A stretch of 64,000 bases of DNA from Xenorhabdus bovienii SS-2004 (GTDB lineage: Bacteria; Pseudomonadota; Gammaproteobacteria; Enterobacterales; Enterobacteriaceae), in contig NC_013892.1 of assembly GCF_000027225.1 (NCBI RefSeq), positions 1,116,001 to 1,180,000 on the forward strand, read 5' to 3'. The notes below the pieces were generated by a model. That model saw only the letters and a list, made by a program, of their open reading frames with translations, made no database searches and was not told the origin of the DNA. Position 1 is the stretch's first letter. Each line of letters opens with the position of its first letter. This document shows positions 13,580-22,969 of the stretch, piece after piece. The position numbers were made by a program, and so were the translations under genes.

Positions 13580-16261
13580 TCAGAGCGTGATTTTTACTTC
13601 TTCATCTCGGCTAAAACGCTTACCATCAGTACTGACAGAGCGCACTTTCACATTATTGCTGACATGTGGACGCTGCCTGTCATCGTAAATCGCCCATGTT
13701 TTACCGCCATCCAGCGAATACTGGATCGCTAGCCCCGGCAAGGCGATATTGGCTTCCAACGTTCCGGATACAATCCTTCCCCCAGGTACTGGCAACCGAT
13801 AGGCGATGTTAGCTTTGTCCAATTTAGCCAGCTCATGTTGTCCCATCAAATTGGCAAAATCTATCCAATCATTGTTGATCGCATTAGTATCAACATAATG
13901 TGTTACGCCGCCCTTATATTCCCTGCCCTGCTGGTAATTCTGTTCCCAACTCGCCTGATGCCATGCACGTTCCGCCAATGGCAACAAGCGCGGGTAAATC
14001 ATGTATTCCATCTGATCATCAGTACGCACGGTTTCGCTCCATGATTGCCCTGATAGCCCATAAGCTCCCGGCCAATGTTTGTTGCTCTGGGTATTGAAGC
14101 GGTTGCCGTCGCGATCCACCGATGTTTCAGCATTTTGTGGCATATTGTTCGGCGCAAAACTGAAAATTTTTGCTTCATCGTTGAAGCGTGTTGCCCAATA
14201 GTAGCCGCGCTCTTTCGGACTAACTTCATACGGCATATCAAGGTAGACATAATCAGGGCTGGAAACGACCACTCGATAGCCCTTATTCGCCCAATCATTG
14301 GCAGAATCATAGCCTCCCCAATAGAGTGTATCCCAGAAATTCACTGCCACATGCTTGGTGGCGAAATCTTTTGCCGACTTCGCATGTTTCAAGCCATCCT
14401 GCCATGCCTGCATTGTATCAATGCCGTGAGTATTGACGATCTTGCTGACTTCAATGGCAAAATGACTGTCAAGTTCACTAACATCTTTAACAATGCCCTG
14501 CGCTATCATTTTTTGGCAAGCCTGAGATTTTGCCCACGGTTTGTCTTCTATCTTTTTGTTGATGATCCCTTTGCCCGGTTCTATTGGGCCATCTTTGTCC
14601 TGATACCCCGTTCCCAAACGAATGTTTTTCGCTTCATCACCACCAAAATGCCATGTTTTCAACGGTAATTCCGCTTCTCTGTGCATTAAAGCGATTTCGC
14701 TGATAATTTTGTCAACAAACCGTTTGGAGGAATCCATACACGGATTTAAATAACTGCGGCGATCGTAGAACTGTACTGATGTCGCATTCGTGGTATCAGT
14801 CGGGTCAAGCAGGCGATATTCATTGGCCTCCTGCTCTTTCCCCTGTGCCATCAGGTTTTTGTAACGGGCTTCCATCGACACAACCGCTGCACGAGCGTGA
14901 GCAGGGGTATCAATCTCGGGGATCACTTCTATCTGGCGCGCTTTGGCATATTTCAAGATATCAATGTAATCCTGACGACTAAAATAGCCACTTCCCATAT
15001 TATTGCTATCAGGCCCTGATCCTAATTGCGGCAACAAACATTGAGTTTCACTCAGATCATGACAGCGTTTGCTCCCGACTTCAGTCAGCTCCGGCAGACC
15101 GGGGATTTCCAGACGCCAGCCCTCATCATCGCTCAAGTGGAAATGGAATTTGTTCAGTTTATAACTGGACATTTGATCGAGCAGACGCAAGACAGCTTCC
15201 TTACTGTGGAAGTTACGCCCAACATCTAAAAATATGCCTCGATAATCGAATCTGGGCGCGTCTTTTGCCGTCAGTGTGGCAATTGTAGGATCACCATTGG
15301 CAGGGAGCAGAGATAACAATGATTGCAGGCCATAAAACACACCGGATTGATCAAATGCGACGATTTGCGTTCCTTGAGTTGTGATATTCAGCGAATAAGC
15401 CCCTTGCACTCGCCAAGTGCCCGTAAATTTGTTTGCGTTGATCTGTGCCGCAATCCGATAGCCATTATCTGTTAGCTTGATATTGTGAGAGGCAAAACGT
15501 TCTCGAATAACGTTGATTGATGCGTTGCTCAACCCGCCCAACTCCAGTTTCACACCACGGGACAGGTTTACATCTTGTGAATGGATAGTCAGCGTTTTTG
15601 GCGTCGGAATAACCTGTCCACGCAGTTTATCCCCGCTGATTTTTACCATCTGCTGGTTTTTTACAAAACGAGTTTCCGGAGTCATCAGAATATTGTTATC
15701 CAGCGTAGTCCGTTTCCACTGCTCATCTGTAAAATCAGATAAAAACGCACTCAGATCTTCCGTATCGGTATTCGCCAGTATTTTAGGCATCGCATCACCG
15801 GAAGTGGCATACCAGCGTGGCATAAAATCTGTGCTGTAAATCTGCCAGTATTCTCCAAAGATCGGTAACAAGATTTTTTCATTGGCTTTGATACCGATGA
15901 ATTTTTCCGTCGGCTCCAGCTTATGTAAGTCACCCGTGATATGCGTGATTTTGTATTGCTCATGATCGACTTTCAGGATCTGGCGAATACTGTGAAAATA
16001 GATCGCCCAGTCAGAAGAGTCGATCGCCTGATTGCCATTAGCTAATGTGATATGAACCCGATTACAGGAAGCCCCGTCCGCGCCTAAAATGGCACAATCG
16101 GTTCCATGTGCTCCTGCTTGATTATCCTTAATTTTGAAATTCACTTTTAATTGACTAAGCGAATCCACTATCTGCTGTGACGTCATTTCTGCATGAACAC
16201 AGCCCATTAATCCAACTGTCGTGATGAGTGCTGCCAAGGTACGCAATTTAACGCTTTTCAT
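13580..16261 (-). CDS. chb: Chitobiase / beta-N-acetylhexosaminidase (GH20), predicted lipoprotein
   Basis: An 893-residue enzyme that splits chitobiose and short chito-oligosaccharides to GlcNAc. It has an N-terminal lipobox (LMGC, about residue 21) predicting outer-membrane lipidation, then the CHB/HEX N-terminal carbohydrate-binding domain, a GH20b domain, the TIM-barrel catalytic domain and an Ig-like CHB C-terminal domain. The catalytic Asp-Glu pair is in WHFGGDEAKN near residue 541. Length is typical of Serratia-type chitobiase. It lies between fur and glnS on the minus strand. Breaking down insect or nematode-gut chitin would suit the inferred lifestyle. Confidence 0.95.
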   Translation of the reverse strand: MKSVKLRTLAALITTVGLMGCVHAEMTSQQIVDSLSQLKVNFKIKDNQAGAHGTDCAILGADGASCNRVHITLANGNQAIDSSDWAIYFHSIRQILKVDHEQYKITHITGDLHKLEPTEKFIGIKANEKILLPIFGEYWQIYSTDFMPRWYATSGDAMPKILANTDTEDLSAFLSDFTDEQWKRTTLDNNILMTPETRFVKNQQMVKISGDKLRGQVIPTPKTLTIHSQDVNLSRGVKLELGGLSNASINVIRERFASHNIKLTDNGYRIAAQINANKFTGTWRVQGAYSLNITTQGTQIVAFDQSGVFYGLQSLLSLLPANGDPTIATLTAKDAPRFDYRGIFLDVGRNFHSKEAVLRLLDQMSSYKLNKFHFHLSDDEGWRLEIPGLPELTEVGSKRCHDLSETQCLLPQLGSGPDSNNMGSGYFSRQDYIDILKYAKARQIEVIPEIDTPAHARAAVVSMEARYKNLMAQGKEQEANEYRLLDPTDTTNATSVQFYDRRSYLNPCMDSSKRFVDKIISEIALMHREAELPLKTWHFGGDEAKNIRLGTGYQDKDGPIEPGKGIINKKIEDKPWAKSQACQKMIAQGIVKDVSELDSHFAIEVSKIVNTHGIDTMQAWQDGLKHAKSAKDFATKHVAVNFWDTLYWGGYDSANDWANKGYRVVVSSPDYVYLDMPYEVSPKERGYYWATRFNDEAKIFSFAPNNMPQNAETSVDRDGNRFNTQSNKHWPGAYGLSGQSWSETVRTDDQMEYMIYPRLLPLAERAWHQASWEQNYQQGREYKGGVTHYVDTNAINNDWIDFANLMGQHELAKLDKANIAYRLPVPGGRIVSGTLEANIALPGLAIQYSLDGGKTWAIYDDRQRPHVSNNVKVRSVSTDGKRFSRDEEVKITL

Positions 16262-16296
16262 GAATGACCTCGTCTGAACTTATTATTCTTTTATAC

Positions 16297-16323
16297 CCTG
16301 CAACTTCAGATTTATCGGGTATA
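16297..16323 (-). repeat. TATACCC-type extragenic repeat, inverted partial copy
   Basis: Reads CCTGCAACTTCAGATTTATC then GGGTATA, the reverse complement of the TATACCC repeat head seen at 29633. It lies in the upstream region of the chitobiase gene. The rest of 16262-16570 shows no gene. Confidence 0.5.
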
Positions 16324-16570
16324 GCTGGGTAATGCTGCTTCTGTCAGTCAATACCGCGCTATAACAAACGCAGAAACAGCGACGACAGTCCATAAAAGAT
16401 GCTAATTGGCACAGTTACAGTAAATGTAATATTTTTTCCGCCCAGAAGAACAGGCTATTTTTTATACCACCAGTTATCAATAGCAAATAACCCTACATAA
16501 AATAGGACTATAAGGCAATTTTTAATCTTTAGTGGGGAGAGTCAATTTTCATTACAAATATTTTAAACAT

Positions 16571-16602
16571 AAAAAAAGCGCGATAATAATCGCGCCTTTT
16601 TA
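16571..16602. terminator. Bidirectional Rho-independent terminator downstream of glnS
   Basis: A run of seven A, a GCGCGA/TCGCGC stem with loop TAATAA, then CTTTTT. It has a T-tract on either strand. It ends the minus-strand glnS transcript 29 bases after the stop codon. Confidence 0.88.
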
Positions 16603-16630
16603 ATGTTTTGGTTATAAAAATTAGCTCTGG

Positions 16631-18298
16631 TTATTCCTGAGAGATCTTTGTCCAAGTATCACGCAAGCCAACTGTGCGGTTAAATACCAGATGTTCTGCA
16701 CTGGAGAGGCCGCTATCAGCACAGAAATAACCTTCACGTTCGAACTGATAAGTTCTTTCTGGCTGTGCATTCACCAGCCCTGGCTCGACAAAACCTTTAC
16801 GCACGACCAACGATTCTGAATTGATAGTGGATAGGAAATCATCTTCCGCCCCTGGGTTTGGCACACTGAACAAACGGTCATACAAATAGAATTCCGCTGG
16901 CACGGCATGTACCGCACTCACCCAGTGAATCACACCTTTGACTTTGCGGCCGTCAGCCGGATCTTTGTTCAGTGTCTGCTCATCATAGTGGCAGTAAATG
17001 GTAGTGATATTGCCTTCCGCATCTTTTTCAACATGCTCTGCCTTAATCACATAAGCATTACGCAGGCGCACTTCTTTGCCGAGCACCAGACGTTTGTACT
17101 GACGGTTAGCTTCTTCGCGGAAATCAGCACGATCAATATAAACCTCACGGCTGAATGGGACTTCGCGGCTGCCCATTTCTGGCTTGTTAGGATGGTTCGG
17201 CATCGTCAGGATCATTTCACCTTCCGGCATATTCTCAATCACCAGTTTAACCGGATCAAGAACCGCCATCGCCCGTGGTGCATTTTCGTTCAGATCATCC
17301 CGGATACAGGATTCCAATGCGGCCATTTCGACGTTGTTATCCTGCTTGGTGACACCAATGCGGCGGCAGAATTCACGGATAGCCGCAGCAGTATAACCAC
17401 GACGGCGCAGGCCGGAAATGGTTGGCATACGTGGATCATCCCAACCGTTGACAATATTTTCGGTCACCAATTGGTTGAGTTTACGCTTGGACATCACCGT
17501 GTATTCTAGATTCAGGCGAGAAAATTCGTACTGACGCGGATGGCAGTCAATCGTAATGTTATCCAGTACCCAGTCATACAGGCGACGGTTATCCTGAAAC
17601 TCCAATGTACATATTGAATGGGTGATCCCTTCCAGCGCATCGGAAATACAGTGGGTAAAATCGTACATCGGGTAGATGCACCATTTATTGCCGGACTGGT
17701 GATGCTCGGCAAATTTGATGCGATAAATCACCGGATCACGCATCACGATGAATGGAGATGCCATATCAATTTTGGCACGCAGACACGCTTTACCTTCAGC
17801 AAATTCACCGGCACGCATTTTTTCAAACAGGGCAAGGTTTTCTTCCACACTGCGATCACGGTAAGGACTGTTTTTACCCGGCTCTTTCAGCGTTCCGCGG
17901 TATTCGCGGATCTGTTCAGGGCTGAGTTCATCAACATAGGCCAGACCTTTATTGATCAATTCAATGGCGTATTGATACAGCATATCGAAATAGTCAGAAG
18001 AGTAGCGAATATTGCCACTCCAGTGGAAACCCAGCCACTGTACGTCAGTTTTAATGGAGTCAACGTACTCGATATCTTCCTTAACTGGGTTTGTATCGTC
18101 AAAACGTAGGTTGCATTGCCCCTGGTAGTCTTGCGCGATGCCGAAATTCAGGCAGATCGACTTCGCATGGCCGATATGCAGATAGCCATTAGGTTCAGGC
18201 GGGAAACGGGTATGTACGGATGTATGTTTACCCGTTGCCAGATCTTCGTCAATAATCTGACGAATAAAGTTGGTCGGGCGGGCATCTGCCTCACTCAT
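16631..18298 (-). CDS. glnS: Glutaminyl-tRNA synthetase
   Basis: A class I aminoacyl-tRNA synthetase that charges tRNA-Gln with glutamine, about 555 residues. The HIGH signature is in [15 protein letters not shown] and the KMSKS-like loop is [10 protein letters not shown]. The C-terminal anticodon-binding beta-barrels are complete. I choose the ATG at 18298, giving [11 protein letters not shown] as in the E. coli enzyme. GAGGA lies 8 bases upstream; the ATG at 18301 is possible, and the TTG at 18313 overlaps the ribosome site. Confidence 0.97.
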   Translation of the reverse strand: MSEADARPTNFIRQIIDEDLATGKHTSVHTRFPPEPNGYLHIGHAKSICLNFGIAQDYQGQCNLRFDDTNPVKEDIEYVDSIKTDVQWLGFHWSGNIRYSSDYFDMLYQYAIELINKGLAYVDELSPEQIREYRGTLKEPGKNSPYRDRSVEENLALFEKMRAGEFAEGKACLRAKIDMASPFIVMRDPVIYRIKFAEHHQSGNKWCIYPMYDFTHCISDALEGITHSICTLEFQDNRRLYDWVLDNITIDCHPRQYEFSRLNLEYTVMSKRKLNQLVTENIVNGWDDPRMPTISGLRRRGYTAAAIREFCRRIGVTKQDNNVEMAALESCIRDDLNENAPRAMAVLDPVKLVIENMPEGEMILTMPNHPNKPEMGSREVPFSREVYIDRADFREEANRQYKRLVLGKEVRLRNAYVIKAEHVEKDAEGNITTIYCHYDEQTLNKDPADGRKVKGVIHWVSAVHAVPAEFYLYDRLFSVPNPGAEDDFLSTINSESLVVRKGFVEPGLVNAQPERTYQFEREGYFCADSGLSSAEHLVFNRTVGLRDTWTKISQE

Positions 18299-18413
18299 CA
18301 TTTTATTCCTCAATGCAAAAAGCGCTTTAACATAACCTTCTATATTCTAATAAGCTGAACCGAGAAACAACTCTTTGTTAGTGGGAAATGGGGTTCGGAG
18401 CAAAGTTAATGCG

Positions 18414-18442
18414 GAAAAGCGGGAAGACAAACCCCTTCCCGC
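18414..18442 (-). terminator. Terminator of the aminotransferase cluster
   Basis: On the minus strand an 8-bp GC-rich stem (GCGGGAAG/CTTCCCGC) is followed by TTTTCC. It lies about 95 bases after the stop of the aminotransferase gene. Confidence 0.7.
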
Positions 18443-18534
18443 GACAATTAAGAGAAAATCTTACTTTAGTTCAACATTCGTTACGTATTTTTGAGCAACA
18501 AAATAAGCTGTTGGTTTAACGCTCATCAATAAAA

Positions 18535-19764
18535 TCAACTCACACGATGACTGTTCAATACGGCGATCAGTTGATCCGCACAATAAACAATATGTTCTTC
18601 ATCCCAAGTAGGGTGCAGATACAAGCTGATGGTTCTCGGCAATAAAGAACGTGCAGTTTCACAGACAACATCACGGTAATTGACAGATTCAGGGGATGTG
18701 TATTCTTTCGAATGAAAAGGGAAATTGGCTGAACCAAACCCACGTAGATCTCTGAACACTTTCTCACCATAGGCTTCAGGCCACTGGATTTTAAATGCCG
18801 GAATACCTATCTTTTTCAAATCACTCAGGATGATTTCAGCAGTGCAATCCAGTTTGGCAAGATCAAAAACAATGGGATATAACCAGTACGCATTGCATCT
18901 GTCTTCATTATTCAATGGCAGGCCGTGGATCAAGTCGATATCCGCAAATTTTTCATCGTAGATCTTCGCATATCTCTTGCGATTGTTCATATTCCAATCA
19001 TCAAATCGCTCTAACTCGTTCAGACCGATAATCGATTGAATTTCAGTCATACGGTAATTGTAACCGATTCGATTATGCACATGCCATGAAACTTCTTCTA
19101 AAGCGAGAAGATCAAATTTTCTTCTCACATCAAACCCATGATCACGATAAGCCCGGCATTCCCAACCTATTTCAGTATTGTTGGTCACGACCATGCCGCC
19201 CTCTCCCCCCGTAGTAAAATGTTTTGACTGGCAGAAGCTAAACGTACCGATATCCCCAATTGTACCAGCCGATTTTCCTTTATATTTTCCGCCGAGACAT
19301 TGTGCGCTATCTTCGATCACTTTGAGGTTATGCTGGCGGGCAATCGCCATGATTGGGTCCATATCAGATACGACACCATAAAGATGCACGACAATAATTG
19401 CTTTCGTGCGCGGTGTAATCAGTGCTTCTATCTTAGTGGGATCAATGGTGTGCTCTTCTGTCGTATCACAAAAAACAGGAATAGCGCCACATTGTAAAAC
19501 AGCAAAGGAAGTTGCAATAAAAGTGTAAGAAGGCACGATAACTTCATCGCCGGGGCCGATATTTAATGCGCCAACAGCAATATTTACGGCAGAAGTCCCG
19601 GAATTACATGAAATTGCCATTTCTGCGCCAATCCAATGCGCAAATTTATTTTCAAACTCCATGCCTTTTTTTCCAGTCCAATAATTTACTTGACCAGATA
19701 ACAGGGGTTCTTGAATATCTTTCAGTGTTTTTTCTGTAAAACTTGGCCATTGTGGGAAATTCAT
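18535..19764 (-). CDS. DegT/DnrJ/EryC1/StrS-family PLP aminotransferase
   Basis: A 410-residue aminotransferase of the family that makes amino sugars, aminocyclitols and 3-amino-5-hydroxybenzoate. Key segments are NSGTSAVNIAVGAL, EVIVPSYTFIATS, the PLP-phosphate region VIEDSAQCLGGKYKGK, and the Schiff-base lysine in FSFCQSKHFTTGGEGG. The ATG at 19764 has AAGGTG 8 bases upstream. The longer ORF start would add a hydrophobic, unlikely leader. The opening FPQWPSF and the region AFKIQWPEAYGEKVFRD resemble the AHBA-synthase and inosamine-type branch, but the substrate is not certain. It is last in a minus-strand trio with an MFS transporter and a HAD phosphatase. Confidence 0.88.
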   Translation of the reverse strand: MNFPQWPSFTEKTLKDIQEPLLSGQVNYWTGKKGMEFENKFAHWIGAEMAISCNSGTSAVNIAVGALNIGPGDEVIVPSYTFIATSFAVLQCGAIPVFCDTTEEHTIDPTKIEALITPRTKAIIVVHLYGVVSDMDPIMAIARQHNLKVIEDSAQCLGGKYKGKSAGTIGDIGTFSFCQSKHFTTGGEGGMVVTNNTEIGWECRAYRDHGFDVRRKFDLLALEEVSWHVHNRIGYNYRMTEIQSIIGLNELERFDDWNMNNRKRYAKIYDEKFADIDLIHGLPLNNEDRCNAYWLYPIVFDLAKLDCTAEIILSDLKKIGIPAFKIQWPEAYGEKVFRDLRGFGSANFPFHSKEYTSPESVNYRDVVCETARSLLPRTISLYLHPTWDEEHIVYCADQLIAVLNSHRVS

Positions 19765-19843
19765 AATTTTACACCTTAATATTTTTAAAATAGATAAAAT
19801 TAATCCTATAAAATAAATCACATAACTAATCAATCAGATTATT

Positions 19844-20968
19844 TCAATGTTTCTTTATCAATTTTGTATTTGCTACCATAATTAATGCACCAATAGCTAA
19901 TATATAAAATGCTGTCTCCAGACCAGAACTCTGGGCAATAAATCCTATTAAAGCTGGCCCAATCATAATTCCAAAATATCCAAATGTGACAATAGAAGCG
20001 ACAGCATGGCTAGGAAGCATAACTTTTTGCGTTCCAGATATTGAACATAAGATTGGAACAATATTTGATGATCCCAACCCAATAAAGAAAAACCCAATCA
20101 TAGATAGATTGAGAGTTCCTACATTAACAACGATAAGAAATCCAATGAAGATACTGAGTGTACCAACAAAAAATACTTTCCCCCTTCCTATTTTTGATAT
20201 AACCCGATCTCCCATGAATCGTCCTATTGTCATCGCTGCTGCAAAGGCAGCATACCCAAATCCACTGAATGAAATATCAATATTACGCTCACTAACTAAA
20301 AATACTCCACTCCAGTCAATTACAGAACCTTCAATAATTCCCATTAAAAAACAAAGCAAACTTGCTACAATAATGATTCCACGAGGAAAAACAATTTTTT
20401 TACTATCGCTATCCCCATGATTTTTATGACGACTAATGAGTCCAGAAAAAGAAAACAAAAATAACACAGACAATATAAAAGATATAATTAAGCATGCTGC
20501 AAGCGCTGAGAAATTCAAATAAAGTAATATCGATACACCAGCAGCACCAAAGATCCCCCCTAGACTAAAAAACCCATGAAATCCTGACATTAAATTTCTA
20601 TTTGTATTTTTTTCGACCTCAACCGCCTGAATATTCATTGCAACATCCACTGTACCAATGGATGCACCAAATATAAAAAGCATAAAACCCAGTTGAGTGA
20701 CATTAGGCGCCAATATTAAAAGCGGTAAAGAAACAATAGCAAAAATTCCTGAAGATATAATAACCTTACGACAACCAAATAAAGTGGTAAGAAATCCTGT
20801 AATCGGCATCGAAACAATTGAGCCAAAGCCAAGAAAAAGTAATAAAAAACCTAGCTCTCCTGCATCAATATTTAAATCAGCCTTTACCAAGGGTATAAGA
20901 GGAGCCCACGCAGCAATTCCCATACCTGCTGCCAAGAAAACAATTCTAGTAGAAATAACATTATTCAT
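19844..20968 (-). CDS. MFS transporter (YbjJ-like)
   Basis: A 374-residue, roughly 12-helix inner-membrane transporter of the major facilitator superfamily. Segments such as LLLFLGFGSIVSMPITGF, an MFS loop (LFGCRKVI), and GFHGFFSLGGIFGA resemble the YbjJ and sugar-type branch. It lies between a HAD phosphatase and a DegT aminotransferase on the same strand, with gaps of 79 and 87 bases, so it may export the product or import a sugar precursor. I start at the ATG at 20968; an in-frame TTG 12 bases upstream is less likely. Confidence 0.85.
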   Translation of the reverse strand: MNNVISTRIVFLAAGMGIAAWAPLIPLVKADLNIDAGELGFLLLFLGFGSIVSMPITGFLTTLFGCRKVIISSGIFAIVSLPLLILAPNVTQLGFMLFIFGASIGTVDVAMNIQAVEVEKNTNRNLMSGFHGFFSLGGIFGAAGVSILLYLNFSALAACLIISFILSVLFLFSFSGLISRHKNHGDSDSKKIVFPRGIIIVASLLCFLMGIIEGSVIDWSGVFLVSERNIDISFSGFGYAAFAAAMTIGRFMGDRVISKIGRGKVFFVGTLSIFIGFLIVVNVGTLNLSMIGFFFIGLGSSNIVPILCSISGTQKVMLPSHAVASIVTFGYFGIMIGPALIGFIAQSSGLETAFYILAIGALIMVANTKLIKKH

Positions 20969-21055
20969 TAAGCATCTCAACTATAATATTTATATAAAAT
21001 AATTACATTTCAGTTAATTATAAATGTTTAACAGTAAATAATTTCAAATTTACAT

Positions 21056-21703
21056 TTATAAATTCATATTGACTCTGAAAGAATTAATGCCCATCTCAGT
21101 AATCTTAATTTCATTCCAGTCATTAATTAGACCTATAACTGAATCAAACATTTTTTCTTTTCCACCAATCTGTATGACCTTACACCCTGCTGCTAATGCG
21201 CTTTGTACCCCAGCATGAGCATCTTCAAAAACTAAACAATCTTCAGCCGCAATATTCAAACGTTCTGCTGCCATAAGATAGGGATCAGGATAGGGCTTAC
21301 CATTCAGCACATCATCAGAACCAATTATGAAGTCTGGTATCTTAAGACCACAAATTGCCATCCTATGATATGCAACTCGTTGGCTGGCAGAAGTGACTAT
21401 AGCCCACGGACAAGCCGCTAAAGAAATCAGAAATTCTTTTGCCCCAGGCAATGCCTTTGCAGTATCAGAATATTTAATTTCTAAATCATCTAATAGCTGT
21501 ATTTGTTCTTCCATATTCAAATGAGGAGCAATAGACGAAATAACATCTCTGGAACGAACACCATGACAAATATCCAACACTTTTTTTATGGATATATTGT
21601 TCAATTCGCACCATATAGACCAAATAGCCTCAACTTCTGAAAGTGATTTAACTAAAGTACCATCCATATCAAATAAAATAGCTTTTATATTAATAACTTC
21701 CAT
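21056..21703 (-). CDS. HAD-superfamily sugar-phosphatase-like hydrolase
   Basis: A 215-residue haloacid-dehalogenase-type phosphatase of the beta-phosphoglucomutase/YfbT class. Motif I is FDMDGTLV, motif II the serine in VTSASQ, motif III the lysine in NGKPYPDPY, and motif IV FEDAHAG. A helical cap lies between motifs I and II. The start at 21703 has GGAGGGG close upstream. First in the trio, it would dephosphorylate a sugar phosphate, as phosphatases do in kanosamine and AHBA pathways. That link is inferred from neighbours. Confidence 0.88.
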   Translation of the reverse strand: MEVINIKAILFDMDGTLVKSLSEVEAIWSIWCELNNISIKKVLDICHGVRSRDVISSIAPHLNMEEQIQLLDDLEIKYSDTAKALPGAKEFLISLAACPWAIVTSASQRVAYHRMAICGLKIPDFIIGSDDVLNGKPYPDPYLMAAERLNIAAEDCLVFEDAHAGVQSALAAGCKVIQIGGKEKMFDSVIGLINDWNEIKITEMGINSFRVNMNL

Positions 21704-21862
21704 TACCCCTCCATAATAAAATACACACATTACAAACACTATTTCATGTTCATTAAGGTGAATTATAATTAATTATAAAAATAATAAATCAGTGGAAATA
21801 AATTAAAACCAACGTCAAATCGCTTATTGACAAATAAACTCAGATCACTTTAGGATCATTGA

Positions 21863-22969
21863 TATACCCGTCGTCATTGAAGATGCTTGATTTTTCATTT
21901 GTATCAGATCATGATTGCGCCCATGAAAATTAATCTAACAGATGCCCAAAAAGACGCCCTCGAATTGATGCATGATACGACTCGCGATGGACGAGTACGT
22001 GACCGCATCAAGGCCGTGCTTTTGGCCTCAGAAGGCTGGACTGCCCAGATGATTGCTCAGGCTTTGCGGATCCATGAAAGTACGGTGAGCCGCCATCTGA
22101 AAGATTACTTCTCTGAGGAAAAACTCGCCCCTGAAAATGGGGGCTCTGAAAGCCGTTTGTCTGCCGAACAAACAACAGAATTAGTTGAGTATCTGATGGC
22201 AAATTTGATGCACACTACCGCACAAATTGTGGCCTATGTTCGGGCACGATGGCAGGTGACTTTCACTGTCGCAGGAATGACGAAATGGCTTCACCGTCAA
22301 GGTTTCAGCTACAAGAAGCCAATGGGTGCTCCGCATAAATTTGATGCGGATAAACAGCAACAGTTTATTGAAACCTACAACGCGCTGAAAGAAGAATGTG
22401 GCCAGAATGCGCCTATTTTATTTATTGATGCGGTTCACCCGACCCTGTCCACAAAATTAAGTTATGGCTGGATGAAGAGCGGGCGGAAGCACGTCAAAGT
22501 GGTTGAAACCACAGGCAGTCGTACTCGACTCAACATCATGGGTGCCCTTAATTTACAACGGATTGAAGAGACTATTGTTCGTGAATATCCGACGATTAAC
22601 GCGAAAAATGTCGTCCTTTTTTTCGGCTCAATCCGGGAAACCTATCCACTTTCGCAAAAAATCCACATTATTCTGGATGGTGCGGGTTATCACCGTTCCG
22701 GAGTCGTCCAATTTTTTGCCGAGGTTTTGAATATTGAGTTGCACTACCTGCCGCCTTACAGCCCTAATCTCAACCCGATTGAGCGATTATGGAAGTATGT
22801 GAATGAGCAGGTACGAAACAATGTCTATTTTCCGGATACCAAAACATTCCGTGAAACGCTGCGCCACTTTTTTCATGTCACATTGCCAGAAAAAGCGAAA
22901 GAACTCACCACTCGGTTGACTGATAACTTCCAGATTTTAAAACCCGCATCTTCAAGTTAATTGCGTATA
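21863..22969 (+). mobile_element. IS630-family insertion sequence, copy A
   Basis: About 1.1 kb with one transposase gene. The ends are inverted: the left starts TATACCCGTCGTCA then TTGAAGATGC, and the right, read inverted, starts TATACGCAATTAAC then TTGAAGATGC. Identity is partial in the first 14 bases and exact in the next 10. IS630 elements duplicate a TA target. The right end coincides with the left TA-rich end of a second element. Confidence 0.85.
21911..22960 (+). CDS. IS630-family transposase (copy A)
   Basis: About 349 residues and apparently intact. An N-terminal winged helix-turn-helix (WTAQMIAQALRIHESTVSRH) binds the terminal repeats. The DDE catalytic residues lie in LFIDAVHP, IILDGAGYH and NLNPIERLWK. 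I chose the ATG at 21911; the next in-frame ATG (21923) is also possible, and the upstream TTG is unlikely. Confidence 0.9.
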   Translation: MIAPMKINLTDAQKDALELMHDTTRDGRVRDRIKAVLLASEGWTAQMIAQALRIHESTVSRHLKDYFSEEKLAPENGGSESRLSAEQTTELVEYLMANLMHTTAQIVAYVRARWQVTFTVAGMTKWLHRQGFSYKKPMGAPHKFDADKQQQFIETYNALKEECGQNAPILFIDAVHPTLSTKLSYGWMKSGRKHVKVVETTGSRTRLNIMGALNLQRIEETIVREYPTINAKNVVLFFGSIRETYPLSQKIHIILDGAGYHRSGVVQFFAEVLNIELHYLPPYSPNLNPIERLWKYVNEQVRNNVYFPDTKTFRETLRHFFHVTLPEKAKELTTRLTDNFQILKPASSS

